A stretch of 64,000 nucleotides of DNA from an uncultured Clostridia bacterium (GCA_944367565.1 CALVWR010000001.1:1-64000), one strand, 5' to 3'. Numbered from the stretch's first letter, positions 28,133 through 37,434 are shown. Program-made: numbers and translations. The notes: generated by a model from the letters alone, not told the origin.

Positions 28133-29163
28133 ATTTGTATTCCTTCCATCTCTGCGGAAAGCAGTTCTTTCCGGATTGCCGGAACCGTTTCCGCCCTGAC
28201 AGCGGCAGCCGCCTGTAAAACGGCGTTTTCAATCGATTCCGCTTTTGATGACCCGTGCGCCTTGATCACGACTTTATCCACACCGAGAAACACCGCGCCG
28301 CCGTAACGGTTATAATCGAGCGTTTTCTTCAGTCTGTAAAAACTTTTTTTCAACAGCAACGCGCCGATCTTTCCCCGCAAAGTGGAAAAAATTTCTTCTT
28401 TCATCATGGAAAACATCCCTTTCATGCTGCCTTCCATGCTCTTCAGCGCCACGTTGCCCGAAAACCCGTCCGTCACGACGACGTCGCAGACCCCGCTCAT
28501 GATCTCGCGCGCTTCGATATTCCCGATGAATTCTCCGTTCGAAAGCTGTTTCAGATACGGATACGCTTCATGGTTGAGCTGATTTCCCTTCTTTTCTTCC
28601 GTTCCGTTTGACAAAAGCGCCACTTTCGGCTTTTCCACGCCCAGCGCGACGCGGGCATAGACCGCCCCCATCACGGCAAACTGCACGAGGTTGATCGCCT
28701 TGCAGTCGGCATTGGCGCCGGCGTCGAGCAACAATACCTTTTTTCCCTCTCTGACCGTCGGCAGGATCGGACACAGCGCGGGGCGGTTCACGCCCTTGAT
28801 CCGCCCGACTTTCAGCGTGCTTCCGACCAGCAGCGCGCCCGACGACCCCGCCGAAACGAACGCGTCCGCCGCGTCCTCCTTCAAGAGCCGGAATGCGACG
28901 CACATGGAAGAATCGGGCTTCTGCCTGACGGCGAGCGTCGGCTCTTCCTCGCAGGTGATAACCGTGGGAGCCTCAATGACTTCCACCCGGTTTTTATCGT
29001 ATCGCAGACCGGACAGGATCTTTTCGATCTCTTCGCTTTTTCCCGTCAGTCCGATTGTAAATCCGCTCTCTTTTTGCAACGCCGCGACCGCACCCTTCAC
29101 GATCTCCTCCGGCGCGTTGTCCCCGCCGAATGCGTCTATTAAAATTTTATTTCTCTTTTCCAT
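28129..29163 (-). CDS. plsX: phosphate acyltransferase PlsX
   Basis: A 344-residue enzyme turning acyl-ACP to acyl-phosphate for phospholipid synthesis. It starts with IDAFGGDNAPEEIVKGA, and has SAGSSGALLVGSTLKVGRIKGVNRPAL (part: SAGSSGALL) and GSSKAESIENAV. The rnc gene overlaps directly, so the acpP often found between plsX and rnc is absent here. It is 2 nt after asnS. Confidence 0.97.
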   Translation of the reverse strand: MEKRNKILIDAFGGDNAPEEIVKGAVAALQKESGFTIGLTGKSEEIEKILSGLRYDKNRVEVIEAPTVITCEEEPTLAVRQKPDSSMCVAFRLLKEDAADAFVSAGSSGALLVGSTLKVGRIKGVNRPALCPILPTVREGKKVLLLDAGANADCKAINLVQFAVMGAVYARVALGVEKPKVALLSNGTEEKKGNQLNHEAYPYLKQLSNGEFIGNIEAREIMSGVCDVVVTDGFSGNVALKSMEGSMKGMFSMMKEEIFSTLRGKIGALLLKKSFYRLKKTLDYNRYGGAVFLGVDKVVIKAHGSSKAESIENAVLQAAAAVRAETVPAIRKELLSAEMEGIQI

Positions 29164-29165
29164 TC

Positions 29166-30557
29166 TCAGTATTCCAGATTGCCGACCGTTCTCGGGAAAG
29201 GGATGACGTCCCGGATGTTGCCGATCCCCGTCAGATACATGATCATTCTTTCAAATCCCAGTCCGTACCCCGCGTGCTTCACGCCGCCGTATCTTCTCAG
29301 ATCGAGATAAAACGCATAATCCTCCGTATTCATCCCGAGTTCTTTCATCCGCTTTTCCAGAACGTCGAGCCGCTCTTCCCTTTGACTGCCGCCAATCAGT
29401 TCTCCGATGCCGGGAACCAGCATATCCACCGCCGCAACCGTCTTATTATCGTCGTTCAGCCGCATATAAAACGCCTTGATCTCCTTCGGATAATCGGTGA
29501 GAAAAACCGGTTTTCCGAAAAGTTCTTCCGTCAGATACCGCTCGTGTTCGCTCTGCAGATCGCATCCCCAGTATACCGGAAATTCAAACCGATCCTTCAC
29601 CTTTTCCAGATGTCCGATCGCCTCCGTGTACGTCAGACGGACGAAATCGTTCTTCAGCACGTTGTCCAGCCGCGCCAGAAGTCCCGTATCGACAAACCGA
29701 TTGAGAAACTCCAGCTCGGGCGCACACGTCTTCTTGACGTGCGCGATAATGTATTTTACCATCGCTTCCGCGATCTCCATATCCCCCTCAAGATCGCAGA
29801 ACGCCATTTCGGGTTCGATCATCCAGAATTCCGCCGCGTGCCGTACGGTGTTGGACCGTTCCGCTCGGAACGTCGGTCCGAACGTATATACGTCGGAAAA
29901 CGCCATGGCATACGTTTCCGCATTGAGCTGTCCCGATACCGTCAGGCTCGCCTGTTTGCCGAAAAAATCCTTCCTGTAATCCGTTTTGCCGTTCTCCTTC
30001 GGCACGTTGTCAAGATCGAGCGTCGTCACCTGGAACATCGCGCCCGCGCCTTCACAGTCGCTGCCCGTGATGATCGGCGTATGCACATATACAAATCCGC
30101 GTTCATGAAAAAACGAATGAATGGCAAACGCCGCCTCGCTCCTGATCCGGAATACCGCGCCGAACGTGTTCGTCCTCGGACGAAGATGCGCAATCTCCCG
30201 CAAAAATTCCATGGTGTGCCGCTTTTTCTGCAGCGGGTACTCCGGAGAAGACGCACCTAAAACCTCCACCGTGTCGGCGTTGATCTCAAACGGCTGTTTA
30301 TTCTGCGGCGTCAGAACGAACGTTCCGCTCACCAAAAGACACGTCCCCACGTTCTGCGCCGCGATCTCGTCATAATTTTTTACCTTGTTTCTGTCAAACA
30401 CGATCTGACAGTTTTTGAAATAACTGCCGTCGTTCAGCTCGATAAACCCGAAGGCTTTGCTGTCGCGCACCGTTCTCGCCCAGCCGCCGACCGTGATCGT
30501 CTTGCCGGAAAATTCTTCCGGCGAATAAAACAGTTCTTTTATCTTCGTTTTCTTCAT
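29166..30557 (-). CDS. asnS: asparaginyl-tRNA synthetase
   Basis: A 463-residue class IIb synthetase. N-terminal OB-fold with [23 protein letters not shown]; catalytic domain with [21 protein letters not shown] (motif 2 part: [11 protein letters not shown]), and [13 protein letters not shown] (motif 3). The gene heads the operon leading to smc and ftsY. Its presence with AsnA means direct Asn charging rather than the transamidation route. Confidence 0.97.
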   Translation of the reverse strand: MKKTKIKELFYSPEEFSGKTITVGGWARTVRDSKAFGFIELNDGSYFKNCQIVFDRNKVKNYDEIAAQNVGTCLLVSGTFVLTPQNKQPFEINADTVEVLGASSPEYPLQKKRHTMEFLREIAHLRPRTNTFGAVFRIRSEAAFAIHSFFHERGFVYVHTPIITGSDCEGAGAMFQVTTLDLDNVPKENGKTDYRKDFFGKQASLTVSGQLNAETYAMAFSDVYTFGPTFRAERSNTVRHAAEFWMIEPEMAFCDLEGDMEIAEAMVKYIIAHVKKTCAPELEFLNRFVDTGLLARLDNVLKNDFVRLTYTEAIGHLEKVKDRFEFPVYWGCDLQSEHERYLTEELFGKPVFLTDYPKEIKAFYMRLNDDNKTVAAVDMLVPGIGELIGGSQREERLDVLEKRMKELGMNTEDYAFYLDLRRYGGVKHAGYGLGFERMIMYLTGIGNIRDVIPFPRTVGNLEY

Positions 30558-30595
30558 GTTTTCTTCCCTGTCTTTTTTTAGGATATATCGGATTT

Positions 30596-30624
30596 ATTAT
30601 ACATTTTTTTTCTTTTTTTTTCAA
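30596..30624 (-). promoter_or_regulatory. asnS-operon sigma-A promoter
   Basis: TTGAAA, 17-bp A-rich spacer, TATAAT on the minus strand, a near-consensus promoter immediately after the upstream gene's terminator. Confidence 0.85.
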
Positions 30625-30634
30625 GAAAAAACAC

Positions 30635-30661
30635 AAAAAAAAGCGCTTTTATCAAGCACTT
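30635..30661 (-). terminator. terminator of the acetyltransferase-like gene
   Basis: Stem AAGTGCTT/AAGCGCTT with a 5-nt loop, followed by eight T on the minus strand. Confidence 0.85.
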
Positions 30662-30671
30662 TTTTGTCAAA

Positions 30672-31805
30672 TCAGCCGTTTTTGATGGTTCTTTTATAAG
30701 TCTGCCGTTTTTTGATGATCTCGTTTTCCGCAAATTTCCAGTTCTGCTGGATGCTGAAATTGGTTTCGAGCATGGGATTGGATTCGATCTTTTCGATCCC
30801 GTCCTCCACGATATTGCACATCATGCGCACCATCAATATGGAGTTGATACCCGTGAATTTATACTCTTTTTTAATGCCGATAAGCGCCATTTCAAGTTCT
30901 TTCGGGTTATGAATGGATTTGAGTACACCGATCCAGCCGAACGGAAACAGCCTGCCTTTACTTTTTTTGAGCGCTTCGCAGATCGACGGCAATACGACGG
31001 CAAAACCCGCACATTTTCCCTTTTCGTCGATCAGGCAACTGAAATAACGGGGATTGATGACCGTAGCAAACTGCTTTAAAACATTTTTCTGCTGTTTTTC
31101 GCCGATCGGCGCGAAGCCGTCGAGATCGGCGTACGATTCGTTATATGTATCGAAAAATTCATCGCCGTATTTTTTGATGATCTTTCTTATCGACATGGTT
31201 TCCGCCACATCCACCACCTTCAGGCGCGCTTTCATCTTCGCCGCGATCCTCAAAATCCGTTCATACGGCCGCTCCGGTACGGTGAAGTTTCTTTCCACCC
31301 ATTTCGATTCGTCCTCAAAACCGAGTTTCTTCATATTCTCGCAAAAATACGGATAGTAATAATTCGTGGCGTATGTACTGCGTTCCGAAAATCCGTAGGT
31401 CTGCATCCCTTCCCTGTCGGTGTCGTTGAAGCCCCACGGACCGTGCAACGTTTCCATCCCCCGCTCCCGTCCGAAATCTTCCACCGCCTTGAATAACGCT
31501 TCGAACACTTCCGGATCGTCGATGGCGTCAAATCGGGAAAAGCGGATGTTTTTCGTATTCCATAACCGATTCGCCTGATTATGAATGATCCCCGCGATTC
31601 TGCCGACGAGTTTTCCGTCCTTATATGCCAGAAAACACTTGCAGTCGCAGTTTGACAGATTGAAATTCTTTCTGGGATTCAGAATATTTTTTTCCTCACC
31701 GTACATAGGAGGAACGTAATAGGGACAGTCCTTATATAATTTCAGCGGATATTCCGCAAACAATTTTTTTTGTTTCCTTGTTTTTACTTCGACAATCTCA
31801 ACCAT
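30672..31805 (-). CDS. large GNAT-fold N-acetyltransferase-like protein
   Basis: A 377-residue protein related to a widespread group of roughly 370-residue GNAT-like proteins. GPWGFNDTDREGMQTYGF and NYYYPYF and a later ISILMVRMMCNIV-type segment (here GINSILMVRMMCN) fit that group. A split acetyltransferase fold is likely: FLAYKDGKLVGRIAGII in the first half and CLIDEKGKCAGFAVVLP in the second. Substrate unknown. ATG with GGAGAG is used; a 54-codon upstream extension overlaps the promoter and is rejected. Confidence 0.75.
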   Translation of the reverse strand: MVEIVEVKTRKQKKLFAEYPLKLYKDCPYYVPPMYGEEKNILNPRKNFNLSNCDCKCFLAYKDGKLVGRIAGIIHNQANRLWNTKNIRFSRFDAIDDPEVFEALFKAVEDFGRERGMETLHGPWGFNDTDREGMQTYGFSERSTYATNYYYPYFCENMKKLGFEDESKWVERNFTVPERPYERILRIAAKMKARLKVVDVAETMSIRKIIKKYGDEFFDTYNESYADLDGFAPIGEKQQKNVLKQFATVINPRYFSCLIDEKGKCAGFAVVLPSICEALKKSKGRLFPFGWIGVLKSIHNPKELEMALIGIKKEYKFTGINSILMVRMMCNIVEDGIEKIESNPMLETNFSIQQNWKFAENEIIKKRQTYKRTIKNG

Positions 31806-31862
31806 TTTCTCTCCGAGGACGCACGGAACCCGCGCCGTACATCCCTCTTTGTAAATTCTCCT

Positions 31863-31878
31863 CGTACGCAAACGTACG
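31863..31878. promoter_or_regulatory. CGTACG-CAAA-CGTACG operator-like repeat
   Basis: Two perfect CGTACG hexamers spaced 4 bp, just downstream of the -10 box (31884-31889) of the acetyltransferase-like gene, at the predicted transcription start. Two CCGTACG copies also flank the XRE gene promoter (38099-38124). Confidence 0.45.
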
Positions 31879-31883
31879 TGTTT

Positions 31884-31912
31884 ATTATACTCAATTCTAC
31901 GGGAAAACACAA
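31884..31912 (-). promoter_or_regulatory. sigma-A promoter of the acetyltransferase-like gene
   Basis: TTGTGT, 17-bp spacer, TATAAT on the minus strand; leader about 70 nt. Confidence 0.75.
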
Positions 31913-31979
31913 TCGATTTTTCAAAAAAAATTTTGCGGCGCGTCAGGTTCCCCGTTCCGCGTCGCAAAAAACGGCTTTT

Positions 31980-32120
31980 TTATTGTTTCTTTTTTGCCGA
32001 ATCCTTCTCGTCATCGGGAATAATGACCTTCACGGGACGTTCGTCCTTCAAAGCCATGATATATTGATTATAATCAGCATCGGACAGTTTCGCTATACTC
32101 TTTTTTCTTTTCTTCGACAT
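31980..32120 (-). CDS. 46-residue lysine-rich small protein
   Basis: An ORF too short for most gene callers: it begins MSKKRKKSIAKLSDAD, ends KDSAKKKQ, and has an ideal SD (AAAGGAGA, 6 nt spacing). Charged, no membrane segment, both ends Lys-rich. It starts inside the end of the YkvI-like gene (47-nt overlap), which suggests coupling. No family recognised. Confidence 0.6.
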   Translation of the reverse strand: MSKKRKKSIAKLSDADYNQYIMALKDERPVKVIIPDDEKDSAKKKQ

Positions 32121-33156
32121 CGGTTTTCTCCTTTTCTGACCTTTTGTTTTTAATGTTTCCCATTTTGCCCTTTTTATACGCCTGCGCGATAAAAAGCGCG
32201 ATAAAATATAGCGCGCCCAGGATCCCGGCCGCGGGATAGACCCATCGCACGATCGGTTTTACGCCCAGACGGGAAACAACAAACACGCAAACTGCCGCAA
32301 GAATACTTCCCCGGGGTCCGAATCCCGTTTTCGCAATTTCGGAAAGCGGATAATAGGAACAGACCACGGTGGTCAGCGCGCCCGCGTACAAGACGGCTCC
32401 GAACGCCGCGCTCATGAGCGCGGAATCGGAAAAAACATACAATAAAGGAAGATCGGCATCCGCGGCATTGATCCCTTCATAATTGATCGCGCCGTAAATC
32501 AGCAAAATCAGCGTCACCGTCAGCAGGGCGGTGACCGCGGATGACGCGATGACGGTCGTCTTATCCGTATTGCCCGCGCGGGCGATCACCGCCGCCGAAA
32601 GAAACATATTGAACCCCGTATAAAAAATCACGCCGAAAACGCTGCTTCGGGAGGGATACGTCGGTGCGCCGAAGTGGAATTTTCCCCGTCCGCACAGAAA
32701 CGCAACCGTAAGAATGAGCATGAGCGGAACGAGAAATACGTTCAGCTTCTTTACGCCTTCGATGCCGCGGCGGGCGACAAAGAACGCGATCAGCAACGTG
32801 ACGGAGGAAGCAACCGGCACCCCGCCGCCGACGCCGATCATTCCGTTGAATGCGGAATCGCACATGGCGAGGGATGCGGAAACAACCGCAAACAGACAAA
32901 AAAACACGGCGGCATTGACTCCTTTTTCCGCTTTTCTGAACAACGCCGCGTTTGCCTTTTCCAGATTGCCGTATTTTTTCCCTGCGTAAAGCAGCTGTAA
33001 AGACGTTAAAAAAAACAGAATCCCCGCAAAAACCGACAACACGAGAATGTTTTTTCCGAAAAAAGTCACGATCTCTCTTCCCGAAAGAAAACCCGACCCT
33101 ACGATCGTCCCCATCAGAAGAAAAACGATCTCCGCAATACTGCATATCCTTTTCAT
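32074..33156 (-). CDS. YkvI-family membrane transporter-like protein
   Basis: A 360-residue protein with about ten membrane segments. The N-terminus (IVGSGFLSGREIVTFF) matches the APC-superfamily YkvI group of amino acid-transporter-like proteins. Substrate unknown. The ATG at 33156 gives the family start but has no clear SD; TATACT lies only 7-8 bp upstream, so a nearly leaderless mRNA is possible. The open frame extends 182 codons further, antisense to the next gene, and is not real. Confidence 0.75.
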   Translation of the reverse strand: MKRICSIAEIVFLLMGTIVGSGFLSGREIVTFFGKNILVLSVFAGILFFLTSLQLLYAGKKYGNLEKANAALFRKAEKGVNAAVFFCLFAVVSASLAMCDSAFNGMIGVGGGVPVASSVTLLIAFFVARRGIEGVKKLNVFLVPLMLILTVAFLCGRGKFHFGAPTYPSRSSVFGVIFYTGFNMFLSAAVIARAGNTDKTTVIASSAVTALLTVTLILLIYGAINYEGINAADADLPLLYVFSDSALMSAAFGAVLYAGALTTVVCSYYPLSEIAKTGFGPRGSILAAVCVFVVSRLGVKPIVRWVYPAAGILGALYFIALFIAQAYKKGKMGNIKNKRSEKEKTDVEEKKKEYSETVRC

Positions 33157-33189
33157 AAAAAAAGTATATGCTATGCGTTCCGCGGATAA

Positions 33190-33220
33190 AACAAAGCGGA
33201 AACGTTTTCTTCGTTTCCGC
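33190..33220 (-). terminator. terminator of the secreted-protein gene
   Basis: Perfect 9-bp stem GCGGAAACG/CGTTTCCGC with a 7-nt loop, followed by TTTGTTTT on the minus strand. Confidence 0.85.
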
Positions 33221-33245
33221 AGTCGTAACTTTCGTTTTTTATCGT

Positions 33246-34964
33246 TCAGAGCACCATTACATACGCTCCGAAAAAACGGAGGGTATCGTTTGCATAAACA
33301 AGTCCGTCCCATCCGTAAGCCGCAACGGCGGCACACACGTCGGCTACCGTCACGCACGGGAATTTCTCGGCGATATTTATATCGGCAACGCTCCCCGTAG
33401 TATACGAAACGACCAAGCCGATAAAGTTCGACATGAGCGGGGGTTCTCCTTCCGCAGTCTCCTGTACGAAACACGTTCCCTGCGGCAGAATGGCAAACAC
33501 GCGGGATATCTTCGCCGCCGATCCTGCCTTCTGTACCACACTTTTCGCGTCCCGACTTTCCACCACGACGTTCTCGATGACCCCTTCCGTTTCGTAAGCG
33601 AGCGCCGCACTCGTTGCCGAAACGTCTTTCAGACGCAGATTTTTCACCGTTGCCGTCATCCCCAACATTTTGAAAAAGCCTTTTCCTACATTCACGTCGC
33701 ACACGGCGTAACCGTTTCCGTCAAACGTTCCGCTAAACTCTTCCGTAACGCGGAACGATCCGCCGTTTCCGCAGATGTTCCCTCCCAAAAGATAATTTCC
33801 GTAAGGAATTTCATTGAGCACGGATAATTCTTCAAACGTGCGGATGATCTTGTTAAAGATCCTGACCGGGATCTGATATTCTCTGTATTCCGTTTCAAAC
33901 GTCCATTCGTCGCCGCTCGCAGCTGCCAGAATACGCGAAGTCTGCTCCGCGTTCAGTACGATTTCCCCGTCGCTTTCCGTAACCGCTATCCCGTTCACGG
34001 AAAGTACGCTGCCGTATAGCCGTTCGGTTTTCAGCACGTTTTCCGACGCACTCAGATCAACATCATAAGCGACGTTCCCGATCTCTCCCGCATTCACATA
34101 ATACAGATCGAGCGAAGTTTTTCCGTTCGCATACGCGATCGAAGTCAGCGTGCTGATCTTCCGATGCAGCGCGTAGCCTTCAAAAACTTCCTCCTCGGCA
34201 TAGACCGTCTCTCCCAGCGCCGCCGTGAACGTTTTGCTTTTTTCCAGAATAAACGTTCCGTTCTGCTCCAGATAGTGATTTACGCTGTAAGGCACCGTCT
34301 GCTGTACGCTGTTGTTCACATATTCCGACAAAATCGAAAGTTGCTCTTCATCATAATCGCGCCCGGATTCCATAGCGCGTTGCGCGACGTAGGTCACCGA
34401 GCGACGGTTATCGTTTTCCAAAGCAAACTTATAATGCGTACCCGCTTCATCGGTGAGCGCGATATAACCGATTCCGTAAAACTCCCTGCCGATATTGCCC
34501 GCAAGAATGTTGATGATCGCACCGTTAAAACAGACGCGCGTTTCATCGTATTCCACAAGATACGGCGCACTCACGCAGATGATCCGCACGCCTTCCCCTT
34601 CGTCCGTCGTATAAACGGCGTTTTCTCCGAATACGGTCTCCGGCGAAAGCTCTCCGTATCTCTCGAGATAGTCGTAAGGACAGATCAACATCCCGAAAGT
34701 CAGCTTTTTCCCGTACGCAAGCAACGTTTCGTAATCCGCCTTATCCATCAGCGCCGTATACCGAAGTCCGCTTTGCCCTTTCTTCAGACGAACCGACGCG
34801 CCTTCTTCCATGACGAAAACCGTTTCGTCCAGCACATCCAACGACGATGCGCTGAATCTCTGCGTCGTTTGCCCGCCCGTTGCAAAAACAGGAAGAACGC
34901 CCGACGAAAAAACAGCTGCCGTCCACACGAGCGCCAACAACAAATTCCATTTCTTTTTCTTCAT
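33246..34964 (-). CDS. secreted protein with GLUG-like beta-solenoid segment, unknown function
   Basis: A 572-residue protein. A signal peptide covers about residues 1-29 (basic start, hydrophobic core, VFATG), with no lipobox Cys. Near residues 415-480, GTFDGNGYAVCDVNVG..FFKMLGMTATVKNLRLKDV (in part DGNGYAVCDVNVGKGFF) resembles GLUG/beta-helix repeats, the same pattern as in the giant lipoprotein at 58495-62322. The rest is unrecognised. No strong promoter was found directly upstream. Confidence 0.7.
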   Translation of the reverse strand: MKKKKWNLLLALVWTAAVFSSGVLPVFATGGQTTQRFSASSLDVLDETVFVMEEGASVRLKKGQSGLRYTALMDKADYETLLAYGKKLTFGMLICPYDYLERYGELSPETVFGENAVYTTDEGEGVRIICVSAPYLVEYDETRVCFNGAIINILAGNIGREFYGIGYIALTDEAGTHYKFALENDNRRSVTYVAQRAMESGRDYDEEQLSILSEYVNNSVQQTVPYSVNHYLEQNGTFILEKSKTFTAALGETVYAEEEVFEGYALHRKISTLTSIAYANGKTSLDLYYVNAGEIGNVAYDVDLSASENVLKTERLYGSVLSVNGIAVTESDGEIVLNAEQTSRILAAASGDEWTFETEYREYQIPVRIFNKIIRTFEELSVLNEIPYGNYLLGGNICGNGGSFRVTEEFSGTFDGNGYAVCDVNVGKGFFKMLGMTATVKNLRLKDVSATSAALAYETEGVIENVVVESRDAKSVVQKAGSAAKISRVFAILPQGTCFVQETAEGEPPLMSNFIGLVVSYTTGSVADINIAEKFPCVTVADVCAAVAAYGWDGLVYANDTLRFFGAYVMVL

Positions 34965-35020
34965 CTTTTGTATTTACGTTTCCGCTCCGCCGCCTTACAA
35001 ACGGCAAATTTTTTGCAATG

Positions 35021-35045
35021 AGAAAGCGGCTCAAAACAAGCCGCT
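35021..35045 (-). terminator. rubredoxin terminator
   Basis: AGCGGCT stem with a 7-8-nt loop, followed by TTTCTC on the minus strand; it starts 5 bases after the rubredoxin stop. Confidence 0.7.
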
Positions 35046-35050
35046 CTGCT

Positions 35051-35209
35051 TTAAGCCTCTTCGAACTGATCTTTTCCTACGCCGCATAACGGACATACCC
35101 AGTCCTCCGGCAGATCCGCCCAAGCCGTTCCCGCCGCAATTCCGTGTTCGGGATCGCCGACCGCCTCGTCGTATTCATAACCGCACACAGAACAAACGTA
35201 TTTTTTCAT
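35051..35209 (-). CDS. rubredoxin
   Basis: A 52-residue iron protein with both Cys pairs, [15 protein letters not shown] and [13 protein letters not shown]. It carries electrons in oxidative-stress or metabolic redox chains of anaerobes. The SD GGAGG is strong and it has its own promoter and terminator, so it is a single-gene unit. Too short for a 60-residue cutoff. Confidence 0.95.
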   Translation of the reverse strand: MKKYVCSVCGYEYDEAVGDPEHGIAAGTAWADLPEDWVCPLCGVGKDQFEEA

Positions 35210-35241
35210 GTTGTTACCTCCGTCTTCCTTTTCATGTATTT

Positions 35242-35270
35242 ATTTTACACAAAATTCCGAATTTTGTCAA
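35242..35270 (-). promoter_or_regulatory. rubredoxin sigma-A promoter with palindromic spacer
   Basis: TTGACA and TAAAAT on the minus strand, 17-bp spacer. The spacer is filled by the palindrome ACAAAATTC-C-GAATTTTGT (35249-35267), a likely repressor site. Confidence 0.8.
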
Positions 35271-35298
35271 CACCCGTCTGTAAATTTTTTACGGCGTT

Positions 35299-36054
35299 TT
35301 ACCCTGCATACACTGCCGTCAGGTCAAAAAACGAAACAAATCCGCCTTCCTCATATAAACGCATGATGATATAACCGACGGTATCCGCTCCGTATAATCC
35401 GAGAATACGGGCGTAAAGCTCCATCCCGTATCTGCCTGTCGCATAATTGTAAAACGGAATCGCATCGCTCACGCCCGTTACATAACACGAACGCGGTTCG
35501 ATCAGCGCGCCGTCCGCACGATAAATCTGCGACAGATATTCCGCACCCCGATCCGAAAGGTCGATCCGCGACGTGCTTCCCGTCCTGACGTTCCTGACCT
35601 CTACCGCATACCCGTCGACATACGACGCTTCATAAGGTACTTCAAACGTTTCCGAAGAAAAAATCTCTCTGATTTCTTCCCCTTCCGTGCGGTAAACATA
35701 GAAAAATCCGAATCCGCCGCTTCCGCCGCTGTCCGCGCCGTAAAATATCTGCTCCGTTTCCCCGTCAAAGGAGACCAGCTGAATGTGCGGATTGTAGCCC
35801 GAATCCGTCTTCGGCACGATCTCGCCCTTCTCTTCCCCGTTTGCAAAAAGCGCGATCCTGATCTCCCGATAAAAGATGTCGCTCTCCCCGACCGCCGACA
35901 AAACCGCTTCTCCCCCGGCATACGCCGCAAACAGTTTTCCCCTTTCGCTCTGCAATATCCGACGCACCCCGTCGGCATACGCCGCCGGCGTCTGCGTCAG
36001 CATCGCCGCGCATAAAAAAAACATACCGATCCGTTTGAAAAAATTTTTCTTCAT
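35299..36054 (-). CDS. secreted VCBS/FG-GAP-like protein
   Basis: A 251-residue protein with a signal peptide (about 1-28, cut after AYADG-like AYA). DSGYNPHIQLVSFDG and DSGGSGGFGFFYVY match a Bacillota secreted group with VCBS-type repeat. Unknown function, possibly cell-surface. The ATG after a weak SD is used; an upstream TTG start would overlap the previous gene's stop. It follows the SANT-like gene by 28 nt and may share its mRNA. Confidence 0.65.
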   Translation of the reverse strand: MKKNFFKRIGMFFLCAAMLTQTPAAYADGVRRILQSERGKLFAAYAGGEAVLSAVGESDIFYREIRIALFANGEEKGEIVPKTDSGYNPHIQLVSFDGETEQIFYGADSGGSGGFGFFYVYRTEGEEIREIFSSETFEVPYEASYVDGYAVEVRNVRTGSTSRIDLSDRGAEYLSQIYRADGALIEPRSCYVTGVSDAIPFYNYATGRYGMELYARILGLYGADTVGYIIMRLYEEGGFVSFFDLTAVYAG

Positions 36055-36082
36055 GCTATCAGTATGTTTCCGATTCTTTTTT

Positions 36083-36550
36083 TTAGTCGGCAAGATTCAG
36101 TTTTGAAAGCCTGCCGAGTATCCCGCTCAGACTGCGCTTATGCCTCGACGCCATCTCTTCCAGCGACATCGCCGCGTCGTATTCCGCCAAAAGTTGCAGC
36201 TCTTCCTTTTCCGTCCAGCGCTTTTTCCCGTTTGCGTCGTCTTCTTTCAGCAAGCCGAGCTTCGTCAGCCTGGAAACAATCCCGCTCGCCGTGCGCGCGT
36301 GCGCCGTACAGATCTCTGCAACGGAAAGCCCTCTGCCGTATTCCGCCGCAAGCTGCTGCTCCTCTTCCTCCGTCCAGCGGCGGTTCCCGTTTTCCGGCTT
36401 CGCCGCAGCCCGTTCCTCTTCCGCCAGAATCGCCGCATATTCTTCGAGAAATTTTGCCGCCGTAAGCAGATTCTCTTTTTCCTTTCCGCCCTTCTCCGCC
36501 AACGCGCTCAGGAAGTTCTTCGTTTCGATTACCGATCGTGTATCGCTCAT
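36083..36550 (-). CDS. duplicated SANT/Myb-like helical repeat protein
   Basis: A 155-residue protein. Residues about 55-100 and 108-155 are two copies of a ~45-residue three-helix unit beginning RRWTEEEEQQLAAEY and KRWTEKEELQLLAEY and ending IVSRLTKLGLL / ILGRLSKLNLAD, a pattern of Myb/SANT-like or HTH DNA-binding repeats. The N-terminus is a charged helical region. Function unknown, likely nucleic-acid binding. It lies 17 nt after the aldose-epimerase gene, with an AGAGGGG SD. Confidence 0.65.
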   Translation of the reverse strand: MSDTRSVIETKNFLSALAEKGGKEKENLLTAAKFLEEYAAILAEEERAAAKPENGNRRWTEEEEQQLAAEYGRGLSVAEICTAHARTASGIVSRLTKLGLLKEDDANGKKRWTEKEELQLLAEYDAAMSLEEMASRHKRSLSGILGRLSKLNLAD

Positions 36551-36567
36551 TTTCCCCTCTTTCCTTC

Positions 36568-37434
36568 CTAAATCATTACATCGTAAAAACGAATTTTATG
36601 CGCCATCGAAAAACTCTTTCCTCCATCCAGACGCACAATGCCGCGCTTGTCTGAAAGATCTCCGTCAAAACCGTAGAAATCGGGAAGTCCGTTCCACGGC
36701 TCGATACAAAGATACGGCGCGCCCACTTTCGTCCAGACAAGCAGATTCTCAAAGCCTTCAAAAAACACCGTGACGACTTTCTCTTCTTTATGCTTTAACG
36801 TTACGCTCTTCGACTGCAATCCGTCGAGAATCAGCGTATCTTCCGCAAAATGTTCCGCTCCCATAACGAGATCCTTTACGCCCGCCCTGTACAATTTTCT
36901 TTCCCCGTTCAGAAATCCGAGCTTCGGCTGGACTTTGACATAAAGATCTTCCTTCTTTTCAAATTCGATCGACCAGTCGGAAAACTGCCCTTCCGTACGG
37001 TACGCTTCATGCGAACCGAAATTGAAATACATCGGTTTCGTATCGGGATTTTCCACCTTGTATTCCGTCACGAGGCAGTCGCCTTCCAGACGGTAAATCA
37101 CCGAAAAAACAAACCGGAACGGATATTGCCGCAACGTTTCTTCGTTTTCCGTCAGCGTAAAGACCGCTTCCGTTTCGCTCTTTTTCTCCGATTTGAAATC
37201 GCTGCGCGAAGCGAATCCGTGCGATTCCATCTCGTACGTCTTTCCCTCATAGCGATATTTTTTGTCATACAGTCTGCCGCAGATCGGAAAAAGCACCGGG
37301 CACTGTTTCGCCCAGAACCTTTTATCGCCCTGCCAGATAAATTCGTATCCGCGCCTGTTCTTCACGCTGGTAAGCTCTGCGCCGTGCTCCTTGATCTCCA
37401 CGCGCAGATTTTCGTTTTCGATCCTCTGATTCAT
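36568..37434 (-). CDS. aldose 1-epimerase-family (LacX-like) protein
   Basis: A 288-residue beta-sandwich galactose mutarotase-type protein. GAELTSVKNRRGYEFIWQGD, FPICGRLYD, the SHGFAS catalytic-His-like segment and the SHEAY segment fit the family. Would interconvert sugar anomers or modify hexose-6-phosphates; exact substrate unknown. The ATG at 37434 gives the usual short N-terminus. Driven by a perfect consensus promoter. Confidence 0.85.
   Translation of the reverse strand: MNQRIENENLRVEIKEHGAELTSVKNRRGYEFIWQGDKRFWAKQCPVLFPICGRLYDKKYRYEGKTYEMESHGFASRSDFKSEKKSETEAVFTLTENEETLRQYPFRFVFSVIYRLEGDCLVTEYKVENPDTKPMYFNFGSHEAYRTEGQFSDWSIEFEKKEDLYVKVQPKLGFLNGERKLYRAGVKDLVMGAEHFAEDTLILDGLQSKSVTLKHKEEKVVTVFFEGFENLLVWTKVGAPYLCIEPWNGLPDFYGFDGDLSDKRGIVRLDGGKSFSMAHKIRFYDVMI

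Noticed and set aside
33157-33702. 182-codon upstream extension of the YkvI-like gene
   Set aside because: It is antisense-like relative to the secreted-protein gene, passes through that gene's terminator, is Arg/Gly-rich and adds nothing to the family match.
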